Positions 8,789 to 16,013 of a DNA stretch of 34,872 bases are shown in pieces. Positions within the stretch are counted from its first letter, which is position 1. Every line of letters starts with the position of its first letter. Where the stretch lies: the NCBI GenBank assembly GCA_029937535.1, contig JAPYPT010000017.1:1-34872 (forward strand), in the 5' to 3' direction. Origin of the DNA: Alphaproteobacteria bacterium (lineage in GTDB: Bacteria; Pseudomonadota; Alphaproteobacteria; GCA-2731375). The notes under the pieces are model-generated. The model had not been told where the DNA came from. It was given only the letters and a program-made list of their open reading frames with translations, and made no database searches. The position numbers and the translations under genes are program-made.

Positions 8789-9118
8789 ATGTCCGAGAAT
8801 ATCCTAGTCGTGCTCACCAATTCGGTTCCCGGGAAAGAGGACGAATTTAACGAATGGTACTCAAACATTCATATACAGGAAATTTGCCAGCTTTCCGGCT
8901 TCAAATCGGCCCAGCGTTTTAAGCTGGGCGATGCCCAGATGGGGCCAGACGGCGCGCACCGCTATCTCGCAATTTATGAGATCGAGGGCGATCCGGCTGC
9001 TGCTTTGGAAGCGCTGAAGGCGGCGCGGCCAGATTTAAATATGACGGACGCGCTTGATAGCACTTCGACATCGGTCCAAAACTTTGGCGCTATCACCGGC
9101 AAGGTAACGGCGGGTTAG
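8789..9118 (+). CDS. Small dimeric alpha/beta-barrel (EthD/ABM-like) protein
   Basis: 109-aa soluble protein with the pattern of the ferredoxin-like dimeric alpha/beta-barrel superfamily: a first strand 'ILVVLTNSVPGKEDEFNEWY', then 'NIHIQEICQLSGFKSAQRFKL', then a second strand 'RYLAIYEIEGDPAAALEAL'. The 'EFNEWYSNIHIQE' segment matches the EthD-like signature of a helix carrying a conserved His. Members act as small monooxygenases, lactone or aldol-type enzymes, or have no known role. A strong ribosome site supports translation. It follows no operon partner. Exact family and substrate are unknown. Confidence 0.65.
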   Translation: MSENILVVLTNSVPGKEDEFNEWYSNIHIQEICQLSGFKSAQRFKLGDAQMGPDGAHRYLAIYEIEGDPAAALEALKAARPDLNMTDALDSTSTSVQNFGAITGKVTAG

Positions 9119-9148
9119 AGATACGGCGTTTATTGGTTGCGTTTGGGC

Positions 9149-9286
9149 GATGGCTGTTAGCTGCGCCAGACCCTGGTAGACCTGCATCGTATCCACGCTC
9201 TGAAAACCGCAGGCGGGCGGGACTATCATGGTCACGACGCCGAATTCTGGAAGGCCGTGCCGCAAGCACCGGCGGAGATTGTGTGA
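9149..9286 (+). pseudogene. Degenerate fragment of the lactonase gene
   Basis: Reads in the lactonase frame as 'DGC*LRQTLVDLHRIHALKTAGG', then '..YHGHDAEFWKAVPQAPAEIV' and the stop. It matches the C-terminal third of the 4461-5222 product. Compared with that gene it lacks the segment between two CCTGCA(C) repeats, an in-frame loss, and a Tyr codon has become TAG (9158-9160). No start codon. The downstream flank also matches that of the intact gene. Confidence 0.8.
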
Positions 9287-9375
9287 TGGGTGCCGATGCG
9301 GTTTTGCCTTACAGACACTACATTTTGAGTAATCAAGCCACTCCGTCGACGCTGCCAAGGGCCCGGGTCTGACCC
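9212..9375 (+). repeat. Lactonase 3'-end repeat, copy 3
   Basis: Covers the last 24 lactonase codons of the pseudogene fragment plus the same downstream flank, ending GGTCTGACCC as copy 2 does. More diverged than copy 2 in the flank. It ends within a few bases of the stop of the minus-strand cyclase gene. Confidence 0.8.
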
Positions 9376-9382
9376 GGAGCGG

Positions 9383-11149
9383 TCATTCCGGCAGTCCGGC
9401 TTTGCGCAGCAAATTTTCGTATTGCCGCATTAATTCGGGGTCTTCGTATCCGTCGGTCTGAGAAAGATGGATGATGCGGTACATTGGCTGCTTTTTCAGG
9501 GCTTCCTCCACATGCTGCCGGGCGAGCTCTATTTCACCAATTTCCGCATAAACAGCAGCAAGCCGAATGTCCGAAAATGCATTGTTTGGGTTCATTCCCA
9601 GTCGCTTGTGGTCGGCGTCAATGGCATCGTCATATCTCTTCAACAAACGGTAACTGATGGCCAAGATGCCCAAGTAAAAGTCAGGAAATATCGGGCACAG
9701 GCGCATCGCTTCATTGATCAATCGGGCGGCTTCGCGCGGTTTGTTGCGCATATTGAGCGTCAGCGCCAGCGGCAAGCGGCTATCCGCGATGTTCGGACCC
9801 AGCGCCACCGCCCTACGTTGGATCGTCTCGGCCTCGTCATGATATCCTTGAGCCAATTTGAAGCTGCCCAGCATGGCCAGAATATCGGAATTGTCAGCGG
9901 TTATCTCCATTGCGCGTTCGATGACCCTGAGCCCTTCAGCCATGGCCTCATCCCGAGATGGGCTCCACGGTAACCGCGTTTCGACAAGGTAAGTCCATGC
10001 CAACAAAGCCAACGCGGTTACGAACCCCTTGTCGTGGTTCAGCGCCGCAATGGCCTGTTCGCGGGCCAAGGCATTGTCGCCAGGGGTAAACCGGCGCATA
10101 TGATATTGCGCTTGTTGATGTAATTGCCAGGCAGGAATTGAGGCGGTCTGGTCGCGCCGTATTCTGGCTTGTTGGCCTTCGGTCAAACGAACTTCCAATG
10201 CATTCGCGATCTTCGAGGTAATCTCATCCTGAAGCTCGAATATATCCGTGAGTTCGCGGTCATAGCGTTCCGCCCACAGATGTGATCCATCGGACCCATC
10301 AATCAATTGTGCGGTAATTCGGACCCGGGCGCCGGCACTCCGCACACTGCCTTCCAAAACGTAATGTACACCTAGATCGCGGGCGACCTGCCGCACATCC
10401 GGGTTCTGGCCCTTATAGGAAAAGCTTGAGTTGCGGGCGATGACCAATAATTCATGAATATGCGAAAGGCTGGTAAGGAGATCTTCCGCGATGCCATCGG
10501 AGAAATACTCTTGCTCGGGATCACCTGACATATTGTCGAACGGCAGCACGGCGATAGAGGGCTTGTCGGGCAAAGGTAGAGACTCGTCCGGTCCGGCGAC
10601 GATGGTTTCAGCGGGCGTCTGTTGATCGGGCGACCACCGCCAGACCCTCACGGGCCGGGCGATGTTCTTCAATTCCTGATCGCCGTCATCGGCAAACTCT
10701 GCGTCGACGCGCCCGCCTACACTGTTGTGTGCGTCGCCAGAAAGAGTAACGCCTTCAGCTTCGCCAATCTCTTGAAGTCGTGCTGCGATGTTTACACCGT
10801 CACCGAAGATGTCGTTTCCTTCGACAATCACATCGCCGAGGTGAACACCGATACGGAAGACGATGCGTTTGTCTTCATCGACCGCCTCGTTGCGTACTGC
10901 CATGGCTTGTTGCACGTCGATCATGCACTGAGCGGCATCCACGACAGAAGGGAACTCCAATAGCAGGCCATCGCCCATGGTCTTGACGATGCGGCCGCCG
11001 TGTTCGGCGATCTTGCCGTCGATCAATTCCGCCCGATGGTTTCGCAACGCCGCCAACGTGCCCACTTCGTCCACGCCCATCAGGCGCGAATAGCCAACCA
11101 CGTCAGCCGAAACGATGGCGGCTAATTTGCGTTGAATTCCTTCTGTCAT
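9383..11149 (-). CDS. Class III nucleotide cyclase domain + TolB-like domain + TPR protein
   Basis: Residues 8-175 form a class III adenylate/guanylate cyclase homology domain: metal Asp in 'AIVSADVVGYSRLM' (D16), 'RIVKTMGDGLLLEF' (K56, second metal D60) and the transition-state pair in 'DGVNIAARLQ' (N120, R124), so the catalytic set appears complete. Residues about 198-315 are a TolB/FlgO-like N-terminal domain ('SIAVLPFDNMSGDPEQEYFSDGIAEDL'). About 350-580 are helical TPR-like repeats. This architecture is common in Alphaproteobacteria and is thought to act in cAMP signalling or as a sensor. The track start at 11173 is a GTG; ATG 11149 is preferred because family members begin close to 'RKLAAI'. 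No membrane segment seen. Monocistronic. Confidence 0.85.
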   Translation of the reverse strand: MTEGIQRKLAAIVSADVVGYSRLMGVDEVGTLAALRNHRAELIDGKIAEHGGRIVKTMGDGLLLEFPSVVDAAQCMIDVQQAMAVRNEAVDEDKRIVFRIGVHLGDVIVEGNDIFGDGVNIAARLQEIGEAEGVTLSGDAHNSVGGRVDAEFADDGDQELKNIARPVRVWRWSPDQQTPAETIVAGPDESLPLPDKPSIAVLPFDNMSGDPEQEYFSDGIAEDLLTSLSHIHELLVIARNSSFSYKGQNPDVRQVARDLGVHYVLEGSVRSAGARVRITAQLIDGSDGSHLWAERYDRELTDIFELQDEITSKIANALEVRLTEGQQARIRRDQTASIPAWQLHQQAQYHMRRFTPGDNALAREQAIAALNHDKGFVTALALLAWTYLVETRLPWSPSRDEAMAEGLRVIERAMEITADNSDILAMLGSFKLAQGYHDEAETIQRRAVALGPNIADSRLPLALTLNMRNKPREAARLINEAMRLCPIFPDFYLGILAISYRLLKRYDDAIDADHKRLGMNPNNAFSDIRLAAVYAEIGEIELARQHVEEALKKQPMYRIIHLSQTDGYEDPELMRQYENLLRKAGLPE

Positions 11150-11220
11150 GGGATGGAGTGTAGCTGCCAGCACCTAAGGAATCCATGCGCCTGCTTGGCA
11201 GGGCTGCATTTCCGTTTATT

Positions 11221-11362
11221 GACACAACGCTGCTATAAAATGAGCGTATGCGGCAAGCCTATATGTAGTGGTGTCGGTATTGGTCAGGTAGATACGGCTG
11301 GAACAGCATCAGCGTAGGAAATTGCGCCACTCCGCCGCCGCTGCGAGTGGGCGGTGTCTACT
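11221..11362 (+). repeat. Dispersed repeat pair, copy B
   Basis: Matches copy A at 7089-7232. It ends in perfect hairpin arms CCACTC and GAGTGG around a GC-rich loop, about 65 bases before the start of the formylglutamate amidohydrolase-like gene, so here it could form part of that gene's leader. The right-hand edge (GCGGTGT...) also weakly resembles bases 15917-15950 upstream of the SDR at 16014. Confidence 0.7.
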
Positions 11363-11427
11363 TGCTGGGCCCTTGGGGCGGCGTTACCATCAAAACCGCA
11401 GAATGCGGAATTGAAAGAGGTGGGGTT

Positions 11428-12282
11428 ATGCCAGGTTCCATAGACGTTCGTCCGGGCGTCTTTTTGCGTCACGACCCGGTGGCCGCCGCCGTCCCGGTGC
11501 TCGTCGATGTGTCTCGCAGCGGGCGTGAATATCCTCATGATTTCCGCTCGCCCATTGCGTTTTCGGTTCTGCACGATAACGTCTCGATGTATGTCGAGGA
11601 ACTATGCGCCAAGGCCCCGGAACTGGGCGCGACCATGCTCTACGCCAGCTTTCCCAATACCTATATCGATACCAATCGCAGCGCGGCGGATATCGATGAA
11701 CGGCAGATTGACGGTAAATGGCCTGGCGCCATTGAACAAAGCGATTTTACCGAACGCGGTCTTGGCCTGATAAAGCGGCTATCGCGCTATGGCGAGGAAA
11801 TGCAGGAGCGAAAATTGACCGTCGGGGAGGTCCAGGCGCGGCTCGATAATTACCACGAACCCTATCACCGGGAACTGGCGCGCATTCTCGCAGAGATGAA
11901 GGCGGCGCATGGCCGCGCCTTTCAGGTCTCGTGCCATTGCATGTCCGCCATCGGCGCCCCGACCCACGCCGATCCGGGCGAAGCGCGCGCCGACTTCAAT
12001 CTTGGCGACGTTCATGGCACGACCTGTACGCCCGAATTCCTGGCATTCGTGACCAAAACACTTGAAGGCCTTGGCCATTCGGTCAGTATTAATTTTCCCT
12101 ATTACGGCGGTTATCTCACACGGCGGCATAGCGATCCGGCAAATGGCGTGGAGAGCATTTTCGTTGAAATCAACAAGCGTATGTTCATCGACATCGAAAC
12201 ATTCAAGCGGACGGATGGCTTTCCGGCGGTCAGGGCGGCGATGGATCATCTGATCCAGGAAATCTGCCGCTACGCAGTCTAA
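11428..12282 (+). CDS. N-formylglutamate amidohydrolase family protein
   Basis: Zinc hydrolase family (FGase/HutG-like) that removes formate from N-formyl amino acids such as N-formylglutamate in histidine catabolism. Matching features are 'VPVLVDVSRSGREYP' (usual 'hxSxPHxGxxxP' position), 'GATMLYASFPNTYIDTNRS' (family 'RYVIDLNR'), 'YHEPYHRELARILAEMKAAHGRAF', 'CHCMSAIG' (family 'DxHS' position), the 'ADFNLGDVHGTTC' segment and 'VFVEINKRMFID'-like end. The His of 'PHxG' is Ser-Arg-Ser here, so the metal site may differ from classic HutG. The track start 11347 lies within repeat copy B; ATG 11428 has GAAAGAGG before it and is preferred (284 aa). No hut genes are adjacent. Confidence 0.75.
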   Translation: MPGSIDVRPGVFLRHDPVAAAVPVLVDVSRSGREYPHDFRSPIAFSVLHDNVSMYVEELCAKAPELGATMLYASFPNTYIDTNRSAADIDERQIDGKWPGAIEQSDFTERGLGLIKRLSRYGEEMQERKLTVGEVQARLDNYHEPYHRELARILAEMKAAHGRAFQVSCHCMSAIGAPTHADPGEARADFNLGDVHGTTCTPEFLAFVTKTLEGLGHSVSINFPYYGGYLTRRHSDPANGVESIFVEINKRMFIDIETFKRTDGFPAVRAAMDHLIQEICRYAV

Positions 12283-12307
12283 GAATTAGGAACCGTGAAG
12301 ATCGTGG

Positions 12308-12685
12308 CTACTCTACGATTTTCCAATAGGCATCCTTCAGAATGGCCTTGCCGTTCCGGAATTCATAAAAATCACAGCCGTCCACGTCGATCTTCCTGCC
12401 CTCCGGCGTCGTGCCCGTCAGCCGCCATTTAGAGATCCCGGTATTGCCGCAAACATAATGACCGGCAGCCTCATAATGTACGTCGGGTAAACCTTTGAAC
12501 CGTGAAGCGAGACCGTCTCGGACGGCCTCCTTGCCCTCGCAACGGGCGCCGTGGGGATGGGGTCCCCGTGGCATCCGCAGGACGCAGTCATCTGCAAAGT
12601 ACGCCATGATGCGATCCAAATCATGATCGTTGAAAGCGTCCAATAGGGCTTCAAGCGTCGCGGCAATATTGGTGTTGTCACTCAT
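12308..12685 (-). CDS. SnoaL-like/NTF2-fold small protein
   Basis: 125-aa protein with the cone-shaped NTF2 fold pattern: helix 'TLEALLDAFNDHDLDRIMAYFADDCVLRMP', then 'GKEAVRDGLASRFKGLPDVHYEA', then strands 'SKWRLTGTTPEGRKIDVDGCDFYEFRNGKAILKDAYWKIVE'. Family members are ketosteroid-isomerase-like enzymes or ligand-binding proteins, and the activity cannot be told. ATG 12685 follows AGGAGGGAG at good distance. It converges on the formylglutamate gene with 25 bases between the stops. Two inverted repeats lie upstream. Confidence 0.75.
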   Translation of the reverse strand: MSDNTNIAATLEALLDAFNDHDLDRIMAYFADDCVLRMPRGPHPHGARCEGKEAVRDGLASRFKGLPDVHYEAAGHYVCGNTGISKWRLTGTTPEGRKIDVDGCDFYEFRNGKAILKDAYWKIVE

Positions 12686-12982
12686 GGCCGATATCTCCCT
12701 CCTGACTTTCTATCCGATAGGCGCTGGCCGGGTTTCGTGGCGTTATATTAGCATAACGAACTCCTAACCATTTTAAGATAGGTTAGCGTCTTGGTGATGC
12801 TCAAACGTTGGCCGGTGCACGCAACCCGCCACGGCGAACTGGTTTCTTGGGCCACAATATACTGTACGGATTATGGAGACTTCGATTGGCGACCCTCAGG
12901 CTTGTACTCATGCGTTTTGTTAAAAAAATTCTGAATATCTACCATCCCGAAAAGAAATATATGCGCGGTTGACCGGTTAGGT
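12686..12982. other. 297-bp intergenic region between SnoaL-like and DUF1028 genes
   Basis: No ORF of note. It holds the ribosome site and upstream region of the SnoaL-like gene with two inverted repeats (entered separately). The half nearest the DUF1028 stop is AT-richer (GTTAAAAAAATTC), and I see no clear terminator hairpin there. Confidence 0.5.
12741..12786 (-). promoter_or_regulatory. Two inverted repeats upstream of the SnoaL-like gene
   Basis: CGTTAT-6-ATAACG (12741-12758) and CTAACC-11-GGTTAG (12764-12786), both perfect. They lie 56-101 bases before the minus-strand start. A -10-like TAATAT on the minus strand falls inside the first repeat, but no good -35 was found. These are candidate operator sites. 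Confidence 0.4.
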
Positions 12983-13645
12983 TCAGCCACCAGGATTGGG
13001 CAAGCTTGCCGGATCGATGGCTTGATTAACGTAGTAGTCCATCTGTGGCTGATAGGTTTCCCACAGGAACCGAAGTTCGGTTAGCGGTGAGCGGTCGTAC
13101 TCGACGCGGAGATCGACGAGTGGAAACGACTGCTCGTGTACCACCAGCAGCACCGCCGATTTGATTTGCTTGAGCTCCCCGCCCGCGGCGTATCCGGCTT
13201 CCAGCGCCAGGAGCAAGCGTTCCGCCAGATGAGCATCCGCCCGTTCTTCGAAAGCGCCGACCATGCTGCGTGGAACATCCTCGTTACGGATGATGTTGCC
13301 GATGGCGCAGCAGCCATTCCCCGTTGCGGCCCCATGGATCGAGGTTATGCGATCGCCGTTATGGAAGTCGGTGCCGCCATCGCGGTCAACAACGGCGAGC
13401 TGGCGCCAGCCGATGGTTGGGTTATGGGCGGCTAGGGCCTCGATCACCTGGGGCGCGGCCTTGCCGTCCTCCAAATGCTTAATGCCCAGCGGGCCGAGGC
13501 GGTTATCCGTCAGATGTTGGGTCAGCACCGCGCCGATGCCAGCCTTGGCATGGGCGCACCGGGCGCCGACGTTTATGCTCGATGTTGTCACCGCGGCGCC
13601 GAACATGCCGGTCCGCCCGCACTTGCCGACCAGGGAATAGGTCAT
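12983..13645 (-). CDS. DUF1028 family protein (Ntn-hydrolase-like)
   Basis: 220-aa protein of the DUF1028 family, which has an Ntn-hydrolase-like fold and unknown chemistry. Seen: N-terminal 'TYSLVGKCGRTGMFGAAVTTSS', 'RCAHAKAGIGAVLTQHLTDNRLGPLGI', 'QLAVVDRDGGTDFHNGD' and 'CCAIGNIIRNEDVPRSMVGAFE', all in family order. ATG 13645 follows GGAGG at good spacing, 29 bases after the stop of the triple-RidA gene, so the two form an operon. DUF1028 and RidA genes are often neighbours in proteobacteria, which suggests a shared step in breakdown of an imine- or amide-containing compound. Confidence 0.82.
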   Translation of the reverse strand: MTYSLVGKCGRTGMFGAAVTTSSINVGARCAHAKAGIGAVLTQHLTDNRLGPLGIKHLEDGKAAPQVIEALAAHNPTIGWRQLAVVDRDGGTDFHNGDRITSIHGAATGNGCCAIGNIIRNEDVPRSMVGAFEERADAHLAERLLLALEAGYAAGGELKQIKSAVLLVVHEQSFPLVDLRVEYDRSPLTELRFLWETYQPQMDYYVNQAIDPASLPNPGG

Positions 13646-13674
13646 CCAATATCCTCCGTTAGCCTAAAAATACA

Positions 13675-14916
13675 CTAACTCTGTATCACCGCCTCAACAT
13701 CAATCTCGACCAGGAACTGCGGGTTGGCCAGACCATCAACGATCAGGCCGGTGCCACAGGGATGCACCCCCTTGAGATGCCGGCCGACCGATTGGTAAAC
13801 CGCCTCGCGATGGCCGCGATGCAGGATATAGGTCGTTATCTTGCAGATATCGTTGCGCGAGGCGCCGGCGTCTTCCAAAAGCGTCATGATGTTCTTCATC
13901 GCCTGATCGGCCTGGGCGCCGGGATCGCCAAGTCCAACGAAATCGCCATCAAGGCTCATGCCGGTTTGACCGCGCAGGTAGACGCGGTCGCCGGCGCGTA
14001 CCGCCTTGCAAAACCGGCTGCCGAGGTTCTGGCCGTCCTTGTAGGCCTCGTCGGTGTGAAATTTCCGCAAACGCCGGTGCGGCGCGCCCTTCGCCAAGGT
14101 GATGGCAATGTCGATCTCGAACAGGATCTCGGGCCGCGCGAAGCCGCGCACGATAAGGCCGGTCGAACACGGGTGGGTGTCGCCAAAATGCTTGCCAATG
14201 ACCTGATAGATGGGCTCCCGGTAGGCGCGGTCGCCGATGTAGACGCGGATCTTGCAAACATCGTCGAAGCTTGAGCCTGCCTCTTCCAACAAATCGCGGG
14301 CGTTCGTCATGGCCTGCTCGGCCTGGGCCGCGGCGTCTTGCTGCCTAAAGCCGAGGCCAAACATCTCGGAACCGTCCAGTTCACATCCCGTTTGGCCTCT
14401 CAGGTAAATCTCGTCGCCGGTATTGATGGTCATGCAGGTTTCCCGGTTGATCCCGGTTTGGCCGAACCAATCGCCGGTGTTCAATAGCCGAAACTTCCTG
14501 TGCCCGCCCCCAGCCGGGATCACCGCCTCAAAGTCGAGTTCGACCTTCATATCCGCCATGGCCAGGCCCTTGACGATGAGGCCCGTGGCAACAGTAGGAT
14601 TGCCTTTCAGATGGCGGCCAACGGTATTGTAGACCTCCGTGCGATAGGCGGGATCGGTCAGGTAGGTCGTCACCTTGCAAACATGCGCCAGGCTGGAGCC
14701 GGCCTCCTCCAACAGCACCTTGGCGTTTTGCATGGCCTGGTCAGCCTGCGCCGCCGCGTCGTTGGGGTTGACCATTCGTTGGTCCAGGTCCAGGCCGGTC
14801 TGGCCACGCAGAAAGATGCGGTTGCCGGCCTTGACGGTCATGCACATGTCGTTATCGAGCGCGCCGCCGGGATAGACGTCGCGGGTATTGAACTTGCGGA
14901 ACCTCTCGAGTTTCAT
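13675..14916 (-). CDS. Tandem triple RidA (YjgF/YER057c/UK114) domain protein
   Basis: Three RidA-like domains in one chain of 413 aa: about 1-134, 140-272 and 280-413. Each repeats the order 'RxFLRGQTG', 'AAQADQAMxNxxxLLEEAGSS', 'CKxTTYxxxxxYR', 'VGRHLKG..P..TGLIV.GLA'. Single RidA proteins form trimers and hydrolyse reactive enamine/imine intermediates using a conserved Arg near residue 105. By hand alignment that position is Val 109, Ser 251 and Gly 388 here, so none of the three domains has it, and classic 2-aminoacrylate deaminase activity is doubtful. ATG 14916 follows GGGAG. First gene of an operon with DUF1028; divergent from DUF1445. Confidence 0.88.
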   Translation of the reverse strand: MKLERFRKFNTRDVYPGGALDNDMCMTVKAGNRIFLRGQTGLDLDQRMVNPNDAAAQADQAMQNAKVLLEEAGSSLAHVCKVTTYLTDPAYRTEVYNTVGRHLKGNPTVATGLIVKGLAMADMKVELDFEAVIPAGGGHRKFRLLNTGDWFGQTGINRETCMTINTGDEIYLRGQTGCELDGSEMFGLGFRQQDAAAQAEQAMTNARDLLEEAGSSFDDVCKIRVYIGDRAYREPIYQVIGKHFGDTHPCSTGLIVRGFARPEILFEIDIAITLAKGAPHRRLRKFHTDEAYKDGQNLGSRFCKAVRAGDRVYLRGQTGMSLDGDFVGLGDPGAQADQAMKNIMTLLEDAGASRNDICKITTYILHRGHREAVYQSVGRHLKGVHPCGTGLIVDGLANPQFLVEIDVEAVIQS

Positions 14917-14929
14917 GCCATCTTGCTCC

Positions 14930-14950
14930 CATCACGGCAGATACGTGATG
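14930..14950. promoter_or_regulatory. 21-bp inverted repeat in the RidA/DUF1445 divergent promoter region
   Basis: CATCACG-GCAGATA-CGTGATG, perfect 7-base arms around a 7-base spacer, starting 14 bases before the triple-RidA start. Its position just upstream of the coding region fits an operator blocking that operon. It has the same 7-7-7 geometry as the repeat at 4407-4427, though not the same sequence. Confidence 0.45.
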
Positions 14951-15068
14951 CTAATCCACATTATTCGTGACGGCCACCGGCTTTGCGCGATGGGCGAAAG
15001 CTTTAGCTCGCGACAGGATTTCGTAGTATCCATGGGCGACCACAAAGCGATGGCACGGAGCACGGAAA

Positions 15069-15872
15069 ATGGCCACGATCGCCGCCAACACGTCCGCCAA
15101 TGCTGCCGAAACCGTTCGCGCCCATATCCGCCATGGCCGCCACACTACGGTGACGACGGGGCTGGCGCCGGGAATTTTGCAGGCCAACCTGGTCATCCTG
15201 CCCGCCGACTGGGCCGATGAGTTCGGGGCCTTCTGCGCCGCCAATCCCAAACCCTGCCCGCTCATGGCCCAAAGCGAGGCCGGCGACCCCACGCTGCCGG
15301 CACTCGGCCACGATATCGACGTGCGCACGGATCTGCCGCGCTATCGGATCTTTCATGACGGCGTGCAGACATCCGAAGAAACCTCCATCTCCGCCCTGTG
15401 GCGGGATGACCTTGTCGCCTTCGCGCTGGGCTGCTCCTATTCATTCGAGGCTGCCTTGCTGGATGCGGGCGTCCCCATCCGGCATATTGAGCAAGGCAAA
15501 AAGGTCTGCACCTACCGCACCGGGATCGATACCGTCCCCGCCGGGCGCCTCCACGGCAAAATGGTCGTGTCCATGCGCAATTTCACCACCCCCAACGCCA
15601 TCCGCGCCATAGAGATCACCTCCCGGTTCCCAAGCGTGCACGGCGCGCCGATACACTTTGGCGATCCATCCGCCATCGGCATCGTCGACATCGACAAACC
15701 TGAATTCGGCGGCGAGCCGGACATCCGGCCCGGCGAGACGCCCCTGTTCTGGGCCTGCGGCGTCACGCCCCAGTCCGTCATCGAGGCGGTGAAACCGCCC
15801 TTTTGCATCACCCACAAGGCCGGGCACATGCTGATCACGGACCGCCTGAACGAGGAATTCCGCGCCAGTTGA
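15069..15872 (+). CDS. DUF1445 family protein (putative hydro-lyase/D-glutamate cyclase-like)
   Basis: 267-aa member of the DUF1445 family, known in annotation as putative hydro-lyase and related to mammalian D-glutamate cyclase. Family landmarks are 'GLAPGILQANLVILPADWADEFGAFCAANPKPCPLM', 'DIDVRTDLPRYRIFHDG', 'FALGCSYSFEAALLDAGVPIRHI', 'FPSVHGAPIHFGDPSAIGI', 'FWACGVTPQ' and 'ITHKAGHMLITD'. ATG 15069 has CGGAG 8 bases upstream. Divergent from the triple-RidA/DUF1028 operon with 152 bases between starts, so the three genes may share control. The reaction in bacteria is not established. Confidence 0.85.
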   Translation: MATIAANTSANAAETVRAHIRHGRHTTVTTGLAPGILQANLVILPADWADEFGAFCAANPKPCPLMAQSEAGDPTLPALGHDIDVRTDLPRYRIFHDGVQTSEETSISALWRDDLVAFALGCSYSFEAALLDAGVPIRHIEQGKKVCTYRTGIDTVPAGRLHGKMVVSMRNFTTPNAIRAIEITSRFPSVHGAPIHFGDPSAIGIVDIDKPEFGGEPDIRPGETPLFWACGVTPQSVIEAVKPPFCITHKAGHMLITDRLNEEFRAS

Positions 15873-16013
15873 CGCCGGCGTATAGGCGATTGACCGCCAT
15901 TCCCTTGCCTCCCGGCGCGGGCGGTGTATGTTGCGGCCTTCGGAATTAGATGCCGCAACGCAACGGAATAAATTTGGGCGCGCGTATCCGCGCCATGGAG
16001 GATGGAACAGATC

